NCBI GenBank assembly: GCA_000697475.1
Contig: JNEU01001131.1
Span: 186,001-250,000 of the forward strand
Direction: 5' to 3'
Origin: Lichtheimia corymbifera B2541
Taxonomy: Eukaryota; Mucoromycota; Mucoromycetes; Mucorales; Lichtheimiaceae
DNA: 64,000 bases
The stretch's first letter is position 1; the number at the start of each line of letters is the position of its first letter. Below the pieces are notes generated by a model. That model worked only from the letters and a program-made list of their open reading frames with translations, did not search any database and had not been told where the DNA came from. Below are positions 48,921-61,129 of this stretch, in pieces. Made by a program: the position numbers and the translations under genes.

Positions 48921-49628
48921 AAGTCAGGTATATATATATATATATTTGTAAAGGGGATGGTTGAGAGGGTGTGTCTTATAGGTTAAAGGCACCTGAGGGA
49001 TGTGAAAAGTTATTGCCCGCGTGACTCTATTTACTAACGAATGACGTTTAGCATGTCAGGGCCCAAATGTTCTTCCCGATTGCTTGACACTCGACATTGA
49101 TTGGATGAATACTCACTTTTGACAGCTACAACTAGTGCTCTCTTTTATCGGTGTACTTGATCCTCGACATCACACTCAAATGACTCTTTATGTAATGATA
49201 GTGGGTTTATTGACCACAAAATAATAGCAACCATGCAGAGAATAATAAAGAAAAAGACTTGAATTATCTTTTTTGTATACGCTTATGGCTGCTCCTCTTA
49301 AAGTGCAACTATTATTTGCTCATGGATACAGAGGGTGGATGATATATTGTAGCCCTGCTAGAGCAGCTTGCCTGAGTAACATGATCCAAATGGGGTAATC
49401 GGGAGAAGTACTCCTCTTTTATCTGGAATATAGATATTCCCAGCAGTAGTTATACATTTCAGCGTGTCGGGGATGCAGAGTAATAAAAGATTTACCAAGA
49501 CATCATTGATGGGCTCTTTAATGAGAGAGAGACCAAATCAGGATTTAGTTTTTTCTTTATGCAACAATGACAACCACACGGTGCCATCATGCATGATCAA
49601 AACCCATGGAATATCCATGATTGGCTAT

Positions 49629-49636
49629 TGACGTCA
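49629..49636. promoter_or_regulatory. CRE palindrome TGACGTCA
   Basis: A perfect ATF/CREB-type bZIP site 85 bases before the ATG of the 87-residue protein and 21 bases before its TATA box. In fungi such sites are bound by stress-related bZIP factors; occupancy here is inference. Confidence 0.5.
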
Positions 49637-49657
49637 AACAATGATCCCCCATCACGA

Positions 49658-49664
49658 TATAAAG
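49658..49664 (+). promoter_or_regulatory. TATA box of small-protein gene
   Basis: TATAAAG 56 bases before the ATG at 49714. Confidence 0.55.
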
Positions 49665-49713
49665 AACAGATGGGTTATGCATTTCGTTGTTCTTCATATT
49701 TCAACTCAACAAC

Positions 49714-50035
49714 ATGCCATCTGATATTAAGCATCGATATCAAAAGGGACCTGTTATGAAAAAGGATAACCCTCATGTGGAAGAAGGCGTTCAATGGCCA
49801 GGTTGGTAGTACTTGAAAGATGATGTACTGAATGATATGCTTACAATCGAAATACGTAGCACTTATGAAAGCTACCCATCGCCATAGCTTGGATGCCTCT
49901 GCAAAGAAAGACATTGCTGAAAAGGCAAGCAAGTTGTATAGTCGAGACCACGATGAGCCTCTTTACATCAATGTGGATACTGGTGCAGCCATGAGACGTG
50001 AAGATCTTCCTCAAGATAGTGAGATTATCGATTAG
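49714..50035 (+). CDS. small hydrophilic protein, 87 residues
   Basis: Exons 49714-49801 and 49860-50035 are in phase. The protein is highly charged with no signal peptide or membrane segment: it opens MPSDIKHRYQKGPVMKKDN, has the segment VQWPGALMKATHRHSLDASA in the middle, and ends REDLPQDSEIID. The donor is unusual (GTTGGT), but splicing removes an in-frame stop and the second exon is open throughout. Not recognised. A perfect TGACGTCA and a TATA box just upstream suggest a regulated, possibly stress-induced gene. Confidence 0.7.
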
Positions 50036-50139
50036 TGTTTTTATTGTATATAAAGATGTGTGTGAATCTATGTCAATATAAGGTCTGTGTGCATGCATAA
50101 AACGGGATTTTCCAGGTTGAGATCCAATAGCGGCTCGTT

Positions 50140-52057
50140 ATGGGGAGTTCTTTGTTAACCATCTTGTTGGTTGTCTGTTCTACGGGTGGCCACCACTTTT
50201 TATTCAACTACCCACCTAATCCAAGGCGACCTATTGCATCGACCAACAACCGTCATTCCAAGTCGGCATTGTCACCATCTCAGAAACGATCGAGCAGCCC
50301 ATGTCCCGATGCACGCGATTACCCCCCTGCCACCAAGGAAAATATTTTGAACTTTGACACGGAATTCCTTGCAGGTGCATTGGCTCCCAAGCTACCGCTC
50401 TGTGATGGGAAGTTTCAACTGAGTATCGACGAGTTGACGTTTGTGGGACATCCTGTGAGCTTATCATCCGGCAAAAGTTCGTCGTCGCCTTCTTCCAGCA
50501 ATGGAGGTTCATCATCCACCACCACAGCAGAGGAACACAAATCTCACATGACCTTGTTCCATGTTGTGTTTGTCCTATCACCACCTGATCTTGAATTGTA
50601 TGCACAAGTCGATGCCCTCTACACTCACGTCGTAAGGAGATATACAGCAGCATTGCAATACGAACAACTGAGATGTGGATATATCCAAGACGAATTCGAT
50701 AAGATTCTGACCATACGAGAAAATGCAAATAAAGGTAAATCTAATGGCGATGATGGTATATATGTGGACTAATAGAAAAGAATATACATATAGGATTGCC
50801 CTATGAGGACTTGATCCAAGACATTCTACGTGAATCATCCTTGGCTCGTGACATCAAGCAAATCTACACTGCTTTATCAACCGACTCGATCGCTCATATC
50901 ATCATCAACGACTTTATCGACTTATCATTGCAAATTCCGGTGTTTGGTGAAAGCAGCATGGGACCTACGCAGCGTACACAAGATTATCACTATGCATCAT
51001 TGATGGATATTTATGGCGTTTCCGGATACGAATACGACAACTACCCTGTCATCTGTCCTTATCATACATTGTTGCTCCTTGAGGATCCAGAAGAAGTACT
51101 CAAAAATATGCCACTGGATGCAAGTCCAACATTGGTACAATTGGTGCAAATCCTTACGCCCACGCAAAGGTAAAACATAACAACATTCTCATTTTGAACA
51201 ATGTGGATGCTTATTGTGTGTGTACCTGTTTAGTTTACAGGAATTGCATCTTGTCCTCGATTGCTCTCTTGCCCAAATCTATCGACTAGCAGCACATCTT
51301 ATTTATTGGAGGAAGGCCAAATTGATCCATACCATTCATGCACGTAACATTTATGTCGTTTCACCACAAGCCAAACTTCAAGAGTAAGTTTATCAATGAC
51401 GGGGAGGATGGGAAAGGATAGGCATTTATGTCATTGTATAGTCTAGCTAGCTTGAATGCTGATTTCAAAATGCATGTTGCCGTACCCAATTTGGATTTGC
51501 CTCGTTTGCTCTCTCAACTATCTATTGCCAAACCGCTCCATGTCATTGCATCAAAGGAATTTCGTAATCAGTATTTGGAAGCGATCACGTATCTGGTGCG
51601 AAAGGATCTTGTCGTGCAGCTGCACATGTTTCTCGTTCTGATTGATCCAACAGCAGGTGGAGGTATACGAGATGATGATACAACAACAGCACTTAGCAGA
51701 CGAAGCAGCTCCAATAGCAGTAACATGGCAGCTAACAATGCATCCCCACCACCGGCCGCCCTCTCTGGAGATGGTATGCCTTCATCATCAAGTCCTGGAA
51801 TGGCAGAACGTCAGCGACTACGTCGATTCATCCATGATAAAGCACCCAAGGAAATTGTTGACTTGTTTGAAAGGTAAAATCAATCCCTGCTTTTTTATTG
51901 AAGCGTTACTTATTTTGGCATATCTAGGTTGGTGCCTTACATGGACGGCAAGCATCACATTGAAGAGATCATGTATCGTGAAGGCGTTTCAAGAAAGCAG
52001 CTTAATCTCGTACTCAAATACTATAGAGACAATATCGTCACCGTATACCATTACTAA
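50140..52057 (+). CDS. NPR3: nitrogen permease regulator 3 (GATOR1/SEACIT subunit)
   Basis: Subunit of the Npr2-Npr3-Iml1 complex, which restrains TORC1 when amino acids are scarce, acting at the vacuole. Exons 50140-50734, 50794-51169, 51234-51383, 51442-51873 and 51928-52057 give 560 residues. It begins in family style (MGSSLLTILLVVCSTGGHHF). Conserved segments: ENILNFDTEFLAGALAPKL, LFHVVFVLSPPDLELYAQVD, YHTLLLLEDPEEVLKNMP, AQIYRLAAHLIYWRKAKLI and RNIYVVSPQAKL. The C-terminus HHIEEIMYREGVSRKQLNLV is the winged-helix end of Npr3. A Ser/Thr-rich insertion near residues 110-125 and another near 430-460 are typical linkers. Confidence 0.95.
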
Positions 52058-52761
52058 AAGAATGAGAGATAATAACACAAGTAATGAGAGCATCTTTATG
52101 AACGGTCATTTGGGAGTGGGTAGTGTAATATCATGCAGATCAATCCGCCCAAGCACTGATGCTTAGTGTAAAGCAGGAGCTTGTAATAAAGCTTGATCAA
52201 GGTTGCTGAAACGTTGTCAACGTTATATGCAACTCGGTAACGTAATATGCCTGAGATGATAAGACACCTATGGATCTTGGTTGATTCGCATCCATAACAA
52301 ATCATCTTCTTCATAGCAAATTTGCCCATAGTCAAAGGGAAAAGGATGTCTTTTTATTGTCTAATAATAATTGTACTATGTACATGCCAGATACGTATAG
52401 ATCAAGGTCAATTGGGATGATGATCTGCTAGATCTAATAGCCAAACTGTATATACTGCGGGGTTTGCCACATGGCCACAGTTTAAAGTAGCTGGTTACAA
52501 CTGATAATCCAAGGTGGTGGGGTACCTCAAGTTTGTTTTACCCGCTCTTGCTGTCAACGACAACTCTGCAACAAAAGAAAGACGATAACTTGCAACCTTT
52601 TCTTTATTGAACAACAACTTTTTGTCATTGGGTGTCCACAAAACTTGTGTGTCTTGTAGTCGTAACAAGGGGCTTTTTTTTCTTTCTTTACCTCTCTTCC
52701 ACTTCAGCAATCTCTCTCCTCTCCCACACACACACACACACATACAACACGCAGACACATC
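52058..52761. other. intergenic, SPT7 promoter and leader
   Basis: No gene supported. A pyrimidine-rich stretch (52670-52720) and a CA repeat (52727-52743) precede the SPT7 start. Confidence 0.55.
52185..52190 (+). terminator. poly(A) signal of NPR3
   Basis: AATAAA 128 bases after the stop codon. Confidence 0.45.
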
Positions 52762-55700
52762 ATGCCACCAGCGCATCGACCGTCGTTACCTCCTTGGCCG
52801 CAGCTCTCGTATGTCATGGCAAAGGAGATTCAGCAACATGAATGGCATAAAGGATACTTGACTCCAACAGAAATACAACATTATGAATCGGCTATCGAGT
52901 CATACGGACGATGGTTTGCATTTATCACGGCCTCGCACGAGAATCTGCAGGAGGTGCCATTATCAGAACGCGCCATGGCAGCCATGCGTGTACGTGCCAT
53001 GCTCACCGAATGCCTTGTGCCACACCTCTTCCATACCGATCGACCGTGTTGTCGCACGTTTCAACTGGATATAGACCAACTATGCGACACTGCACGCTCT
53101 CTCAACTTGCCAGACGTCCCTAGTCCAGTACCGCCACCAGCACAAGAATTGGAACCACCCGCTGCACCTGCAACACCTAAAGAAGGAGATGAACCAGGTA
53201 TATATATATATCATTATCTCTTTATTCAAGTTGATCTCTATTGTTAACATTGGGATGTCATTCATTAGCTGTACCATCATCATCTACAAACATCCGCCCA
53301 GACATTCCTCTTTCCGACGTTTATCACACCTTGGAAAAGGATCACGCAGCCATGGTGGAATTGCAAAAGTTGGAGGCAAGTCATCAACGAATTATATATC
53401 ATGCATCATTGGTCCTGACTAACGTGTAACGTGTATTTAGGAATTCGAAGCACAAGAAGAGATGAATGATGAAGGCAAACAACAACAACAGGATCATGCA
53501 GTAAGTAGCTATTCATATGAATGCTTGGATGTTACTCATATCGGAATCTTTTTTAGCTTTCATTGATCAATGCAACTGGCAATTTCAATCTCAAGGTAAA
53601 GTAGAGGAAGCACGCTCGGGTGGATGGATTGGAGCGATATACTGATATATTGTTTCTCTTTCTCCCCACTAGTACTTATTACAAGGCATTGCTGCAAATC
53701 GAGACAAGACCTCTCTTTCCGATCGAGATATCAAAAACTTGTTGTCTGATTTCAAGCCCCAACATCGCACGAAATGGGTATGTATAGAGGGAGGAAATGG
53801 GTCAAAGATGCTTGGTGTTTCTTACCCTATGGATAATAGGCGAATGATGATAAGATTGGTCAAGAAGAGCTTTATGAGGCATGTGAAAAGGTGTTGACGG
53901 ATCTAAAGAACTTTACGGTAAGATTTGAAGCTTGTTCAATGATAAAGGAAAAGCATGTCTTATATGCTATGGTGATTTTAGGACCATTCAACGCCATTTT
54001 TGAACAAGGTCACTAAGCGTGAAGCACCGGATTACTTTGAAGGTTTGTATGTGTGTATGTGTGACATGAACGATGAGACTCATTTCGTTATCATTAGTGA
54101 TCAAGCACCCAATGGATCTTGGCACCGTCACCAAGAAACTCAAAGGATTGCAATACAAGTCCAAAAAGGAATTTGCCGATGATCTCTATCTCATATATGA
54201 AAACTGTCTCATTTACAATACCAATCCCGTAAGTGATCCTTATCGACCTTGCATCATAATAGAAAACTCACACACAGTCATGTAGGCGAGCGAATATCGA
54301 AAGCATGCAAATGCAATGCGACGCAAGACAGATCGTTTGTTGGCACGTGTGCCTGATATCACTATCAAAGATCGTGCGGAGGTGGAGGCTGAGGAATTTG
54401 GTGATGAAGCAAGTGAGGATGGTGAGTCTGAAGTTCAACGAGTACCAAGAAAGGTGAGTATCCTATCTCAAATGGTGGTATATGCTTCATACTGATCTAC
54501 TATACAAAAGGGCTCTGGAAAAAAGAAGCAATCACCGCATTTGGAGCGCAAAGATGGCATTGATCAATTACGCTTTGCACGTGAACGATCCCTGACACGT
54601 GAGTCAAGTGCTGCACCATCAGGTACCGAGGCAACCCAAGCGGGCAGCGATTCGGAAAGCATCATCATGACCCCCAATGGCCATGCACCTCATAAAACGT
54701 ATGGTGGCAAACATGTCAAAGGAAACCAAACAGGAGAAGTGCCTGATGAAGAGGAAAAGGAGGAGGAAGTTGATCTCGATGGTGATTTTGCCGAGCTACA
54801 AGATCAAGTTTGGCGTGATATGACTGAAAAGACGCGTGCAAAGCTTGGGGTATGTGTGTTTGTAAATCCATTCTGTATATAGACTAACAGATGCAACTTG
54901 ATAGCTTGAACTCGAGAAGGAATATCAATTTCAATTTTCGGATCGACATGCGATTGTACGATCATCACTCGACATGGAGCGTTTTGCACTTATGGAGCAC
55001 TTGCATCAAAAACCAGAGACCATCCAGAAACTTGTGAAATGCACCCATGATCGATTTTACAAGTGGGCCGAACGCACAGGATCAGCTATTACATTGTACG
55101 ACGATGTGGATCTGGATTCAAGCGATGATGAGAATTTGGACGTCTTTTTCTCGCGGAAATTGGCCAAACCCAACAACAATGAACAAGACGATGCCATGCG
55201 TACAGATTTGTTCTTGCCAGAATATCAGATTGCTAGCGGTTTCCCTGAGATACACAACATGCAAGAGGACACACCAGAGATGATGGCGCTCGCACGGCGA
55301 TCCTCCTTGGATGACAATGCATCGGTCAAACTAGAGCCTGCAGGGTAAGTTGGATGGATGATGAGGTGTAGTAGTCATCAGATGAGACGATGGTTAGATT
55401 AATCACCGCTTGTTAGGTATACGGATGTGCCGCTGGACGTGTATCCATCCGCCAGATTCCCCAACCATGGCCTTAGCAAACAAATCGACCGCAATTTGCA
55501 ACAATTACAAAAGATCCGACTCATTTATGCAAAGTGTAATGCTATCCGTAATAATGCACCTGTAAGTAAACAGATATGGGAACATGATGATTGAATACTA
55601 ATCAAACATACTTTGATAGATATCATCCTTTACTGCAATGATTCCACCTGCCGATTCATTAATAGAGTCTCAAGCATCATCCTCATTGAACGCACTCGTA

Positions 55701-57195
55701 CCAACCCAGGATGCCGATGCCTATCCACCTCTCATCATCAACCGTCAATCAGGCTTGCAGCTAATGCAACGAACGCTCTCAAAATTACTTGCCCATGCCG
55801 GCTTCGAAGGTGCACAATCCACTGCATTGAATGTTCTCAGCGAGCTGTTTGTCGATTATCTCTCCAATGTTGGCAAAACGCTTCGATCATACTGGGATGA
55901 TTACGGTAGACAAATGAGCAAAGAGGTAAGAAAGATCAAGACAACGCTGACTTGTGTGTGATACTGATGCAATCTCTTTAGGAAATGTTGATGCATGGCT
56001 TGTATGAAAATGGTGTTGCTGATATTGGAGAACTTGAATCATACATCCGAGACGACGTCGAACGCTATGGACATCGATTAGATGAATTACACAGGAAATT
56101 GGAATCGTCATATAATGACTTATTATCTGTGAGTATAAGGAACGTATCATTACTTGAATCATACTCATGACATTGATGCTACAGGGACCTACTGAAAAGA
56201 CCGAAGATGAAGAAAACATGCTTCTTGAGGATGGCACATTTATAACGTAAGTAGCTATATGATGGGGTGGGATGATGGCGGCGGAGTAACAGATTTCCTT
56301 CTTTCTCAATGCAGGGGCGCTTTTGGTGAAGACCTTGGTGACGATTACTTTGGATTTAAAGCACTGGGATTAGACCAGGAATATAATGTGGAAGCGTTCA
56401 GTGTAAGTACTGTATACAATATCATGTGAGAGGGAGGAGAGGCTAAAACGTGTGTGATAGATTCCACCACGGTTATGGTTTGGCGGAAACAAAGAAAAGG
56501 TGCCGAGCAAAACAATGTAAGTACCACATCCACACGTGTTAATGAATACCCTCTAATCATTCTTTCTTTATAAATTAGGCTCAACAAGGGTATGCACAAT
56601 GAAACTAGCTATGGAGATAAACATCTACTGACGGCTCCTTATCATAGAACCTCAATTCAAGTATCCTCCTGCACCACCATTTACGCCTGTGACCTCAGAA
56701 AAGCAAATGATTGGATTACTGCAGCCCTTGTTTCAAAAGAAGCTTGCAGATGCACCCAATGGACGTCTCACCGAGGATGAATACATTCCCAATCGTCAAC
56801 GTGGTCGACCCAGATACCCTCCTACAAACAAGTTACTGAGTGGTCGAAAGAAACCATTGAAAGATGCGGGATCAAATAATGCATTGAGTGGCGCAACTGC
56901 GGGTGGTGATACAAGGAAAACCAAGCGTAAACGGCCTCCAGAAGAGATACAGGCAATTAAAGAGGAACGAGAAAAGAAACGACGACAAAAGATGGAAGAA
57001 AGAGCACAGCGAGCAGCAGAGAAAGAAGAAAAGCGTAAATTGCGAGAAGAGCTCAAAGAACAAGAACGATTGGCGAAACAAGAAGCAAAGGATAAAAAGG
57101 TAAAAGAAAAAGAATGACTCAATGTATGTGTGTGTACTCATTCTTTGGTTTAGGCACAAGCAAAGAAACCAAACGCCTCTGGGTCTTCCTCATGA
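52762..57195 (+). CDS. SPT7: SAGA complex subunit Spt7 (bromodomain and histone fold)
   Basis: Scaffold subunit of the SAGA histone acetyltransferase. First exons: 52762-53197, 53269-53375, 53441-53500, 53557-53595, 53673-53777, 53840-53917, 53982-54042, 54098-54228, 54286-54453 and 54511-54849; several more run to the TGA at 57193. The bromodomain is split by introns: [58 protein letters not shown] and [13 protein letters not shown]. Further on come an acidic segment, the histone-fold (Bromo_TP-like) part [19 protein letters not shown]...[13 protein letters not shown] and a Lys/Glu-rich helical tail. Intron 2 has a GC donor (TTGGAG|GCAAGT at 53376). The order bromodomain then histone fold is specific to Spt7. 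Confidence 0.93.
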
Positions 57196-57643
57196 CGACA
57201 CTATGTTCTCCCATTTTGTTCCGTATTCATTTTATTCCATCTCCCTCCACAACACCTTTTTCCCACCCGATCTCGTACTTGTTTACTACACAACCTCCCA
57301 AAAATTGCATGATTTGTACATTGTATGATACAAGGAAAAGAAATCAAAATTGAGTTTTATAAATTGAAAGTGTAATGACAGTGTTCCCGGAATTGCTTCC
57401 GTGTCTGAGGATAAACAGCTGAGCTAGCATCATTTTCTTCGCTTGTTATGCCACAGAAAGCTTGTGCCTGGATAAACGGCGGGTTTGGCTGATGACTCGG
57501 TGTATGTAAGACAGCCATGTGCCACACACAGTCTCTCTCTTGGCATCAATAATGCTTCCGTTTTGTATATAAAAAGCTATGTGTGTTGTATATTCGAATT
57601 GCTTTCTTCTTTTTCTACATAATCGTACATTAAAATCACCATC
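57196..57643. other. intergenic, promoter of C2 gene
   Basis: No gene seen; the TATA box for the next gene lies near the right end. Confidence 0.6.
57566..57575 (+). promoter_or_regulatory. TATA box of C2-domain gene
   Basis: TATATAAAAA 69 bases before the ATG at 57644. Confidence 0.6.
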
Positions 57644-58571
57644 ATGGCTACTGGACAATTGCTTGTTACCCCTGGTAAGCTGACTGGTTTCCATCAAGAT
57701 CCAACACAACATGCGTTGTTAAACATTTGAGTGTGGACTTAGTGTCTCTTCGTGGTTTGGAAGATACCGAATATGAAGGTAAGGATGTGGGATGGTGTAT
57801 GTATGTGATGTATATGCTGATCATGGTATCGATGAAGATTCCAAGACCTTTGTTGGATGCTACATTGATCACAATGACAAGCATCGCACTCGTTCAGCCG
57901 AGGGACCCGAGCCTGAGTGGAACCACACCTTGAGATGGTATGTACATATGGTATCGGTACATACATATCTACAGTAGCTAATGATAATTGGTCCTATACG
58001 TAGTAATGTTCCTGCTGGTGCTGTTTATCTTCAAGTTGAAGTAGTCAATGAGGATCCCGAAAAACCCGGTGTTATCGGTGGCTCCCGCATTTCATTGTAC
58101 GCTGTATTCAATGAACGCAGCACGGAAGAATGGATTTCAATTGTCAATGGTGAAGGCGAACCTGTTGGTCAGCTCCTGTTGAAGCTCGAATTTGATGTAT
58201 GTACATACATACATATGTAGCGATCAATGCATTGACATGATATATGTATAGGGCGAATATGACGGCGGTGAGATTGAAAGCTACCAAGCTACTCGTAACC
58301 TTGATGAAGAGGATGAAGAGGAAAAAAAGGTCCCTGATTGGGTGGTATGTATTCGTTTTTGATACAAGCATCATTATAAATCTAATGGTATTTCTAGAAA
58401 TATGGCGGCATGGCTCTTGGTGCAGCAGCAGCTATTGGTCTTGGTGTTTGGGCATATCACGAATACAAAGAACGAAAGGAAGAAGAAGAGGAGGAAGAAG
58501 AAGCGGCAAGAGAACTAGCTATCGCTGACACAGGCTATGGCGAAGCTCAGAAAGAGAGTGATTCAGACTAG
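57644..58571 (+). CDS. C2-domain protein with C-terminal membrane segment
   Basis: Exons 57644-57674, 57743-57778, 57838-57937, 58004-58196, 58252-58344 and 58398-58571 give 208 residues. The N-terminal 125 residues read as one C2 domain: GQLLVTPVSLRGLEDTEYEG, TFVGCYIDHNDKHRTRS, EWNHTLRW, VYLQVEVVNEDPEKPGVIGG and WISIVNGEGEPVGQLLLKLE. Few of the Ca-binding aspartates are evident, so lipid or protein binding without calcium is possible. An acidic linker (NLDEEDEEEKK) leads to a single hydrophobic stretch, YGGMALGAAAAIGLGVWAYH, then a charged Glu-rich tail. A tail-anchored or membrane-tether role is inference. Confidence 0.8.
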
Positions 58572-58874
58572 ATTTAGAAATCAAATGGGATGGTACATAA
58601 ACAATATTGTCTTGGAAACGTATGCCATGTATGGATGTCAATCCTTCACTACCATGTAATAAAAGTCATCATAACCGAAAATGGAGTATAATTTCCATGG
58701 CAACATGGTATGTTGTCACTAAGCGGGGGCAGCAAATATAGGCTGTGCTGTGGTTGGTGGCCAAAAGAGCATAGTCGGATGAAGGCTTGTATCCGTGACT
58801 CCGATCTGTTTTTGCTGCCAAGTGGGGTTGGTGAATACCAAAGACTTCCTTCTTCTTTAAATTCACAAAACAAT

Positions 58875-59550
58875 ATGGGACACGGCTCGGCAGACCATTC
58901 CAGAGATCCCTGGTAATGCACCAACGATACCAACAAAAGACACCATTGAAAAAGTGAAACTCAAACGAGATTTTATATACATAGCCCTTGGGTAATTTTG
59001 AACGATTTGGGTGGTGCGTTTGTCATGGGTGCCGTTGGTGGTGGTATTTGGCATTCTGTCAAAGGTGCCAAGAATTCACCAAGGGTAAGTAGTGGGATCG
59101 CGTAGTGCATATCAATGATACAGGATGGCTGACAAGAGGTATATTTATATTTATAGGGTGAACGTATGGTCGGTGCTGTCTCTGCTATGAAGGCTCGTGC
59201 TCCAGTACTCGGTGGCAACTTTGCTGTGTGGGGTGGTCTCTTTTCAACATTTGATTGTGGCCTTAAGGGTATTCGACAAAAAGAAGATCCTTGGAACTCT
59301 ATCATCTCGGGTGCTTTGACTGGTGGTGTCCTTGCTGCTCGAGGAGGTGCTAAGGCAGCTACCGTATCCGCTGTTGTTGGTGGTGGTCTCTTAGCCTTGA
59401 TTGAAGGTGTTGGTATCGCCATCTCTCGCTGGACTGCCGAGCAGAATAAGCCTGTCATGCCTCAGGTAAGTCAAGTTTGGAAAGGGATATAAAAGAGTGA
59501 GATAGAGAGTCTATGGATTACTCATGTTTGATCATTCTTTGTAGTTGTAA
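58875..59550 (+). CDS. TIM17: mitochondrial import translocase subunit Tim17
   Basis: Core subunit of the TIM23 inner-membrane presequence translocase. Exons 58875-58912, 58985-59084, 59157-59465 and 59545-59550 give 150 residues. After a short hydrophilic start ([20 protein letters not shown]) come four membrane segments with glycine motifs: [56 protein letters not shown] and [20 protein letters not shown]. The family's [10 protein letters not shown] segment reads [10 protein letters not shown]. The last exon would encode only Leu and the stop; if that intron is retained, nine other residues follow MPQ instead. Confidence 0.95.
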
Positions 59551-59785
59551 AGAGACGACGATCGCTGTTAGAACTTATACACAACTTGAAAAAGCAATTC
59601 CAACTTTCCCCTCTCGCCCCGATACGCACTCATACAACGACAACAACAACATTCTTGTTTTTTATAATTGTTCCCCTCCCTTTTCTGCGCTACGCTTGTG
59701 AATACACACATAGATTCGAAAACATCCTAGATACTTCTTCTTCAAATTGTCCTTGGTTTTTATTTGAGATATCGGTACATGTTAT

Positions 59786-61129
59786 TTAGAGTCCATAACG
59801 CTTCAATGCATCAGCCAGCTGCTGCTTGTAAAAAGCAATGCTTTCTGCTTGGTATTTCTTCACAGTTGAAAGATATTCCTCACTAAGGATCTCGGCTACA
59901 CATGCATCATCAGTAAATGGAAGAAACTACTATTTGAAATGGCTTGTGTACACTTACGATAGGGTGGGATTGGTTCTTGAGCCCGAATAACATTACCAGG
60001 GAGAGCCAACAAGGTGGTTGCTGTTGTGTCGAAATGCCATTAATATCACGTGATCATACTATAAAATGCTTGTGGATGCTTACAATTCAAGCTTTCATCT
60101 TCGATCATTCTCATGACAGCTTCAACAACGGTCTCCATATCGGTGGTGGGTGCACTGCTAACCATAGTATCGAAAGGATCGTTGTTGGTCTTATTGGCAA
60201 GATCAGTCTTAAGATCGGTGGCTATAGTAGATAGAAGAATGAGCCAAAATATGTCATGTTACGCGTAGTCAACCATATACTTACAGACCCAGTAAGGGCA
60301 AACTAATATAACACGGCAATAAAAGAATGAGTAATCCTGATTGACCTGGCACTTGTTTTTTACTTACGTGCGTTGACGCGAACGTTGCAGACTTCTTTAA
60401 AGATGCCACATGATCGGGTCCAACCGACAACACCGTGCTTAGATGCAGCGTAGATGCCAACGGATCTACATGGTATCATAAACAATAAATTAAACTGGAT
60501 CACAAAACAAAGAATTATACTCATACTCACGGTGATGCAAGGAAACCAGCTACGGAGGCGGTGTTGACAATGGCACCACCACCCCGTTTGGCCATATGAA
60601 GCATAGCGACCTTGGTGCCCTTGACAACGGCAGTGGTATTAATATCAAGCATGCGCTCATCCAACTTGTCTATATGGCATTAACAGTGTGAATTGACAGG
60701 TGCATATGTGAAACATGAAATGACATGCATACCATCAAGAGGCATAAACATGGTGTTTGCATTGGTGCCAATACCAGCGTTCAAAAAGGCAATCTACACA
60801 CCGATTCATATTCACTGTTAGATAGCTGCAGAATAATATACACACACACATCTCCTAATACATACATCTACACCACCAAATTCTTTTTCTGCCAGCTTGA
60901 ACAAGGCCACATTGTCGTCGTATTTGGTAACATCGGTATGAATGTAAGCAGCTACCTTGCTGCCAGCACTGTTATTGAGTTCTTGGACCGTTTCCTCTCC
61001 TTGCTTATCGAGGATATCACCAATGACAACCTTGGCACCGCGAGAAACCAGCTCAACAGCAACGGCCTTGCCAATGTTACGGCTTGCACCTGTGAGGACG
61101 GCAACCTTTCCTTCGAGAGATTTGGTCAT
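59786..61129 (-). CDS. short-chain dehydrogenase/reductase (SDR)
   Basis: Classical SDR oxidoreductase. Exon 1 (from ATG at 61129) encodes GKVAVLTGASRNIGKAVAVE with the TGxxxxxG cofactor motif, then VVIGDILDKQG; Asp after the second strand suggests NAD(H) preference. Later exons give IAFLNAGIGTNANT, GGGAIVNTASVAGFLASP with the catalytic Ser, and SVGIYAASKHGVVGWTRS with the YxxxK pair. An 18-nt exon (LCPYWV) follows, then a long exon from TTDLKTDLANK. The end is KKYQAESIAFYKQQLADALK, then RYGL and the stop. Seven or more exons, about 280 residues. Substrate unknown; convergent with TIM17. Confidence 0.92.

Larger units (their letters stand above)
48921..49713. other. divergent intergenic region, PPR gene and small protein
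   Basis: No ORF of note. A TA run lies just upstream of the PPR start (about 48931-48945). The right end holds a CRE-like site and a TATA box for the small gene. Confidence 0.6.
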
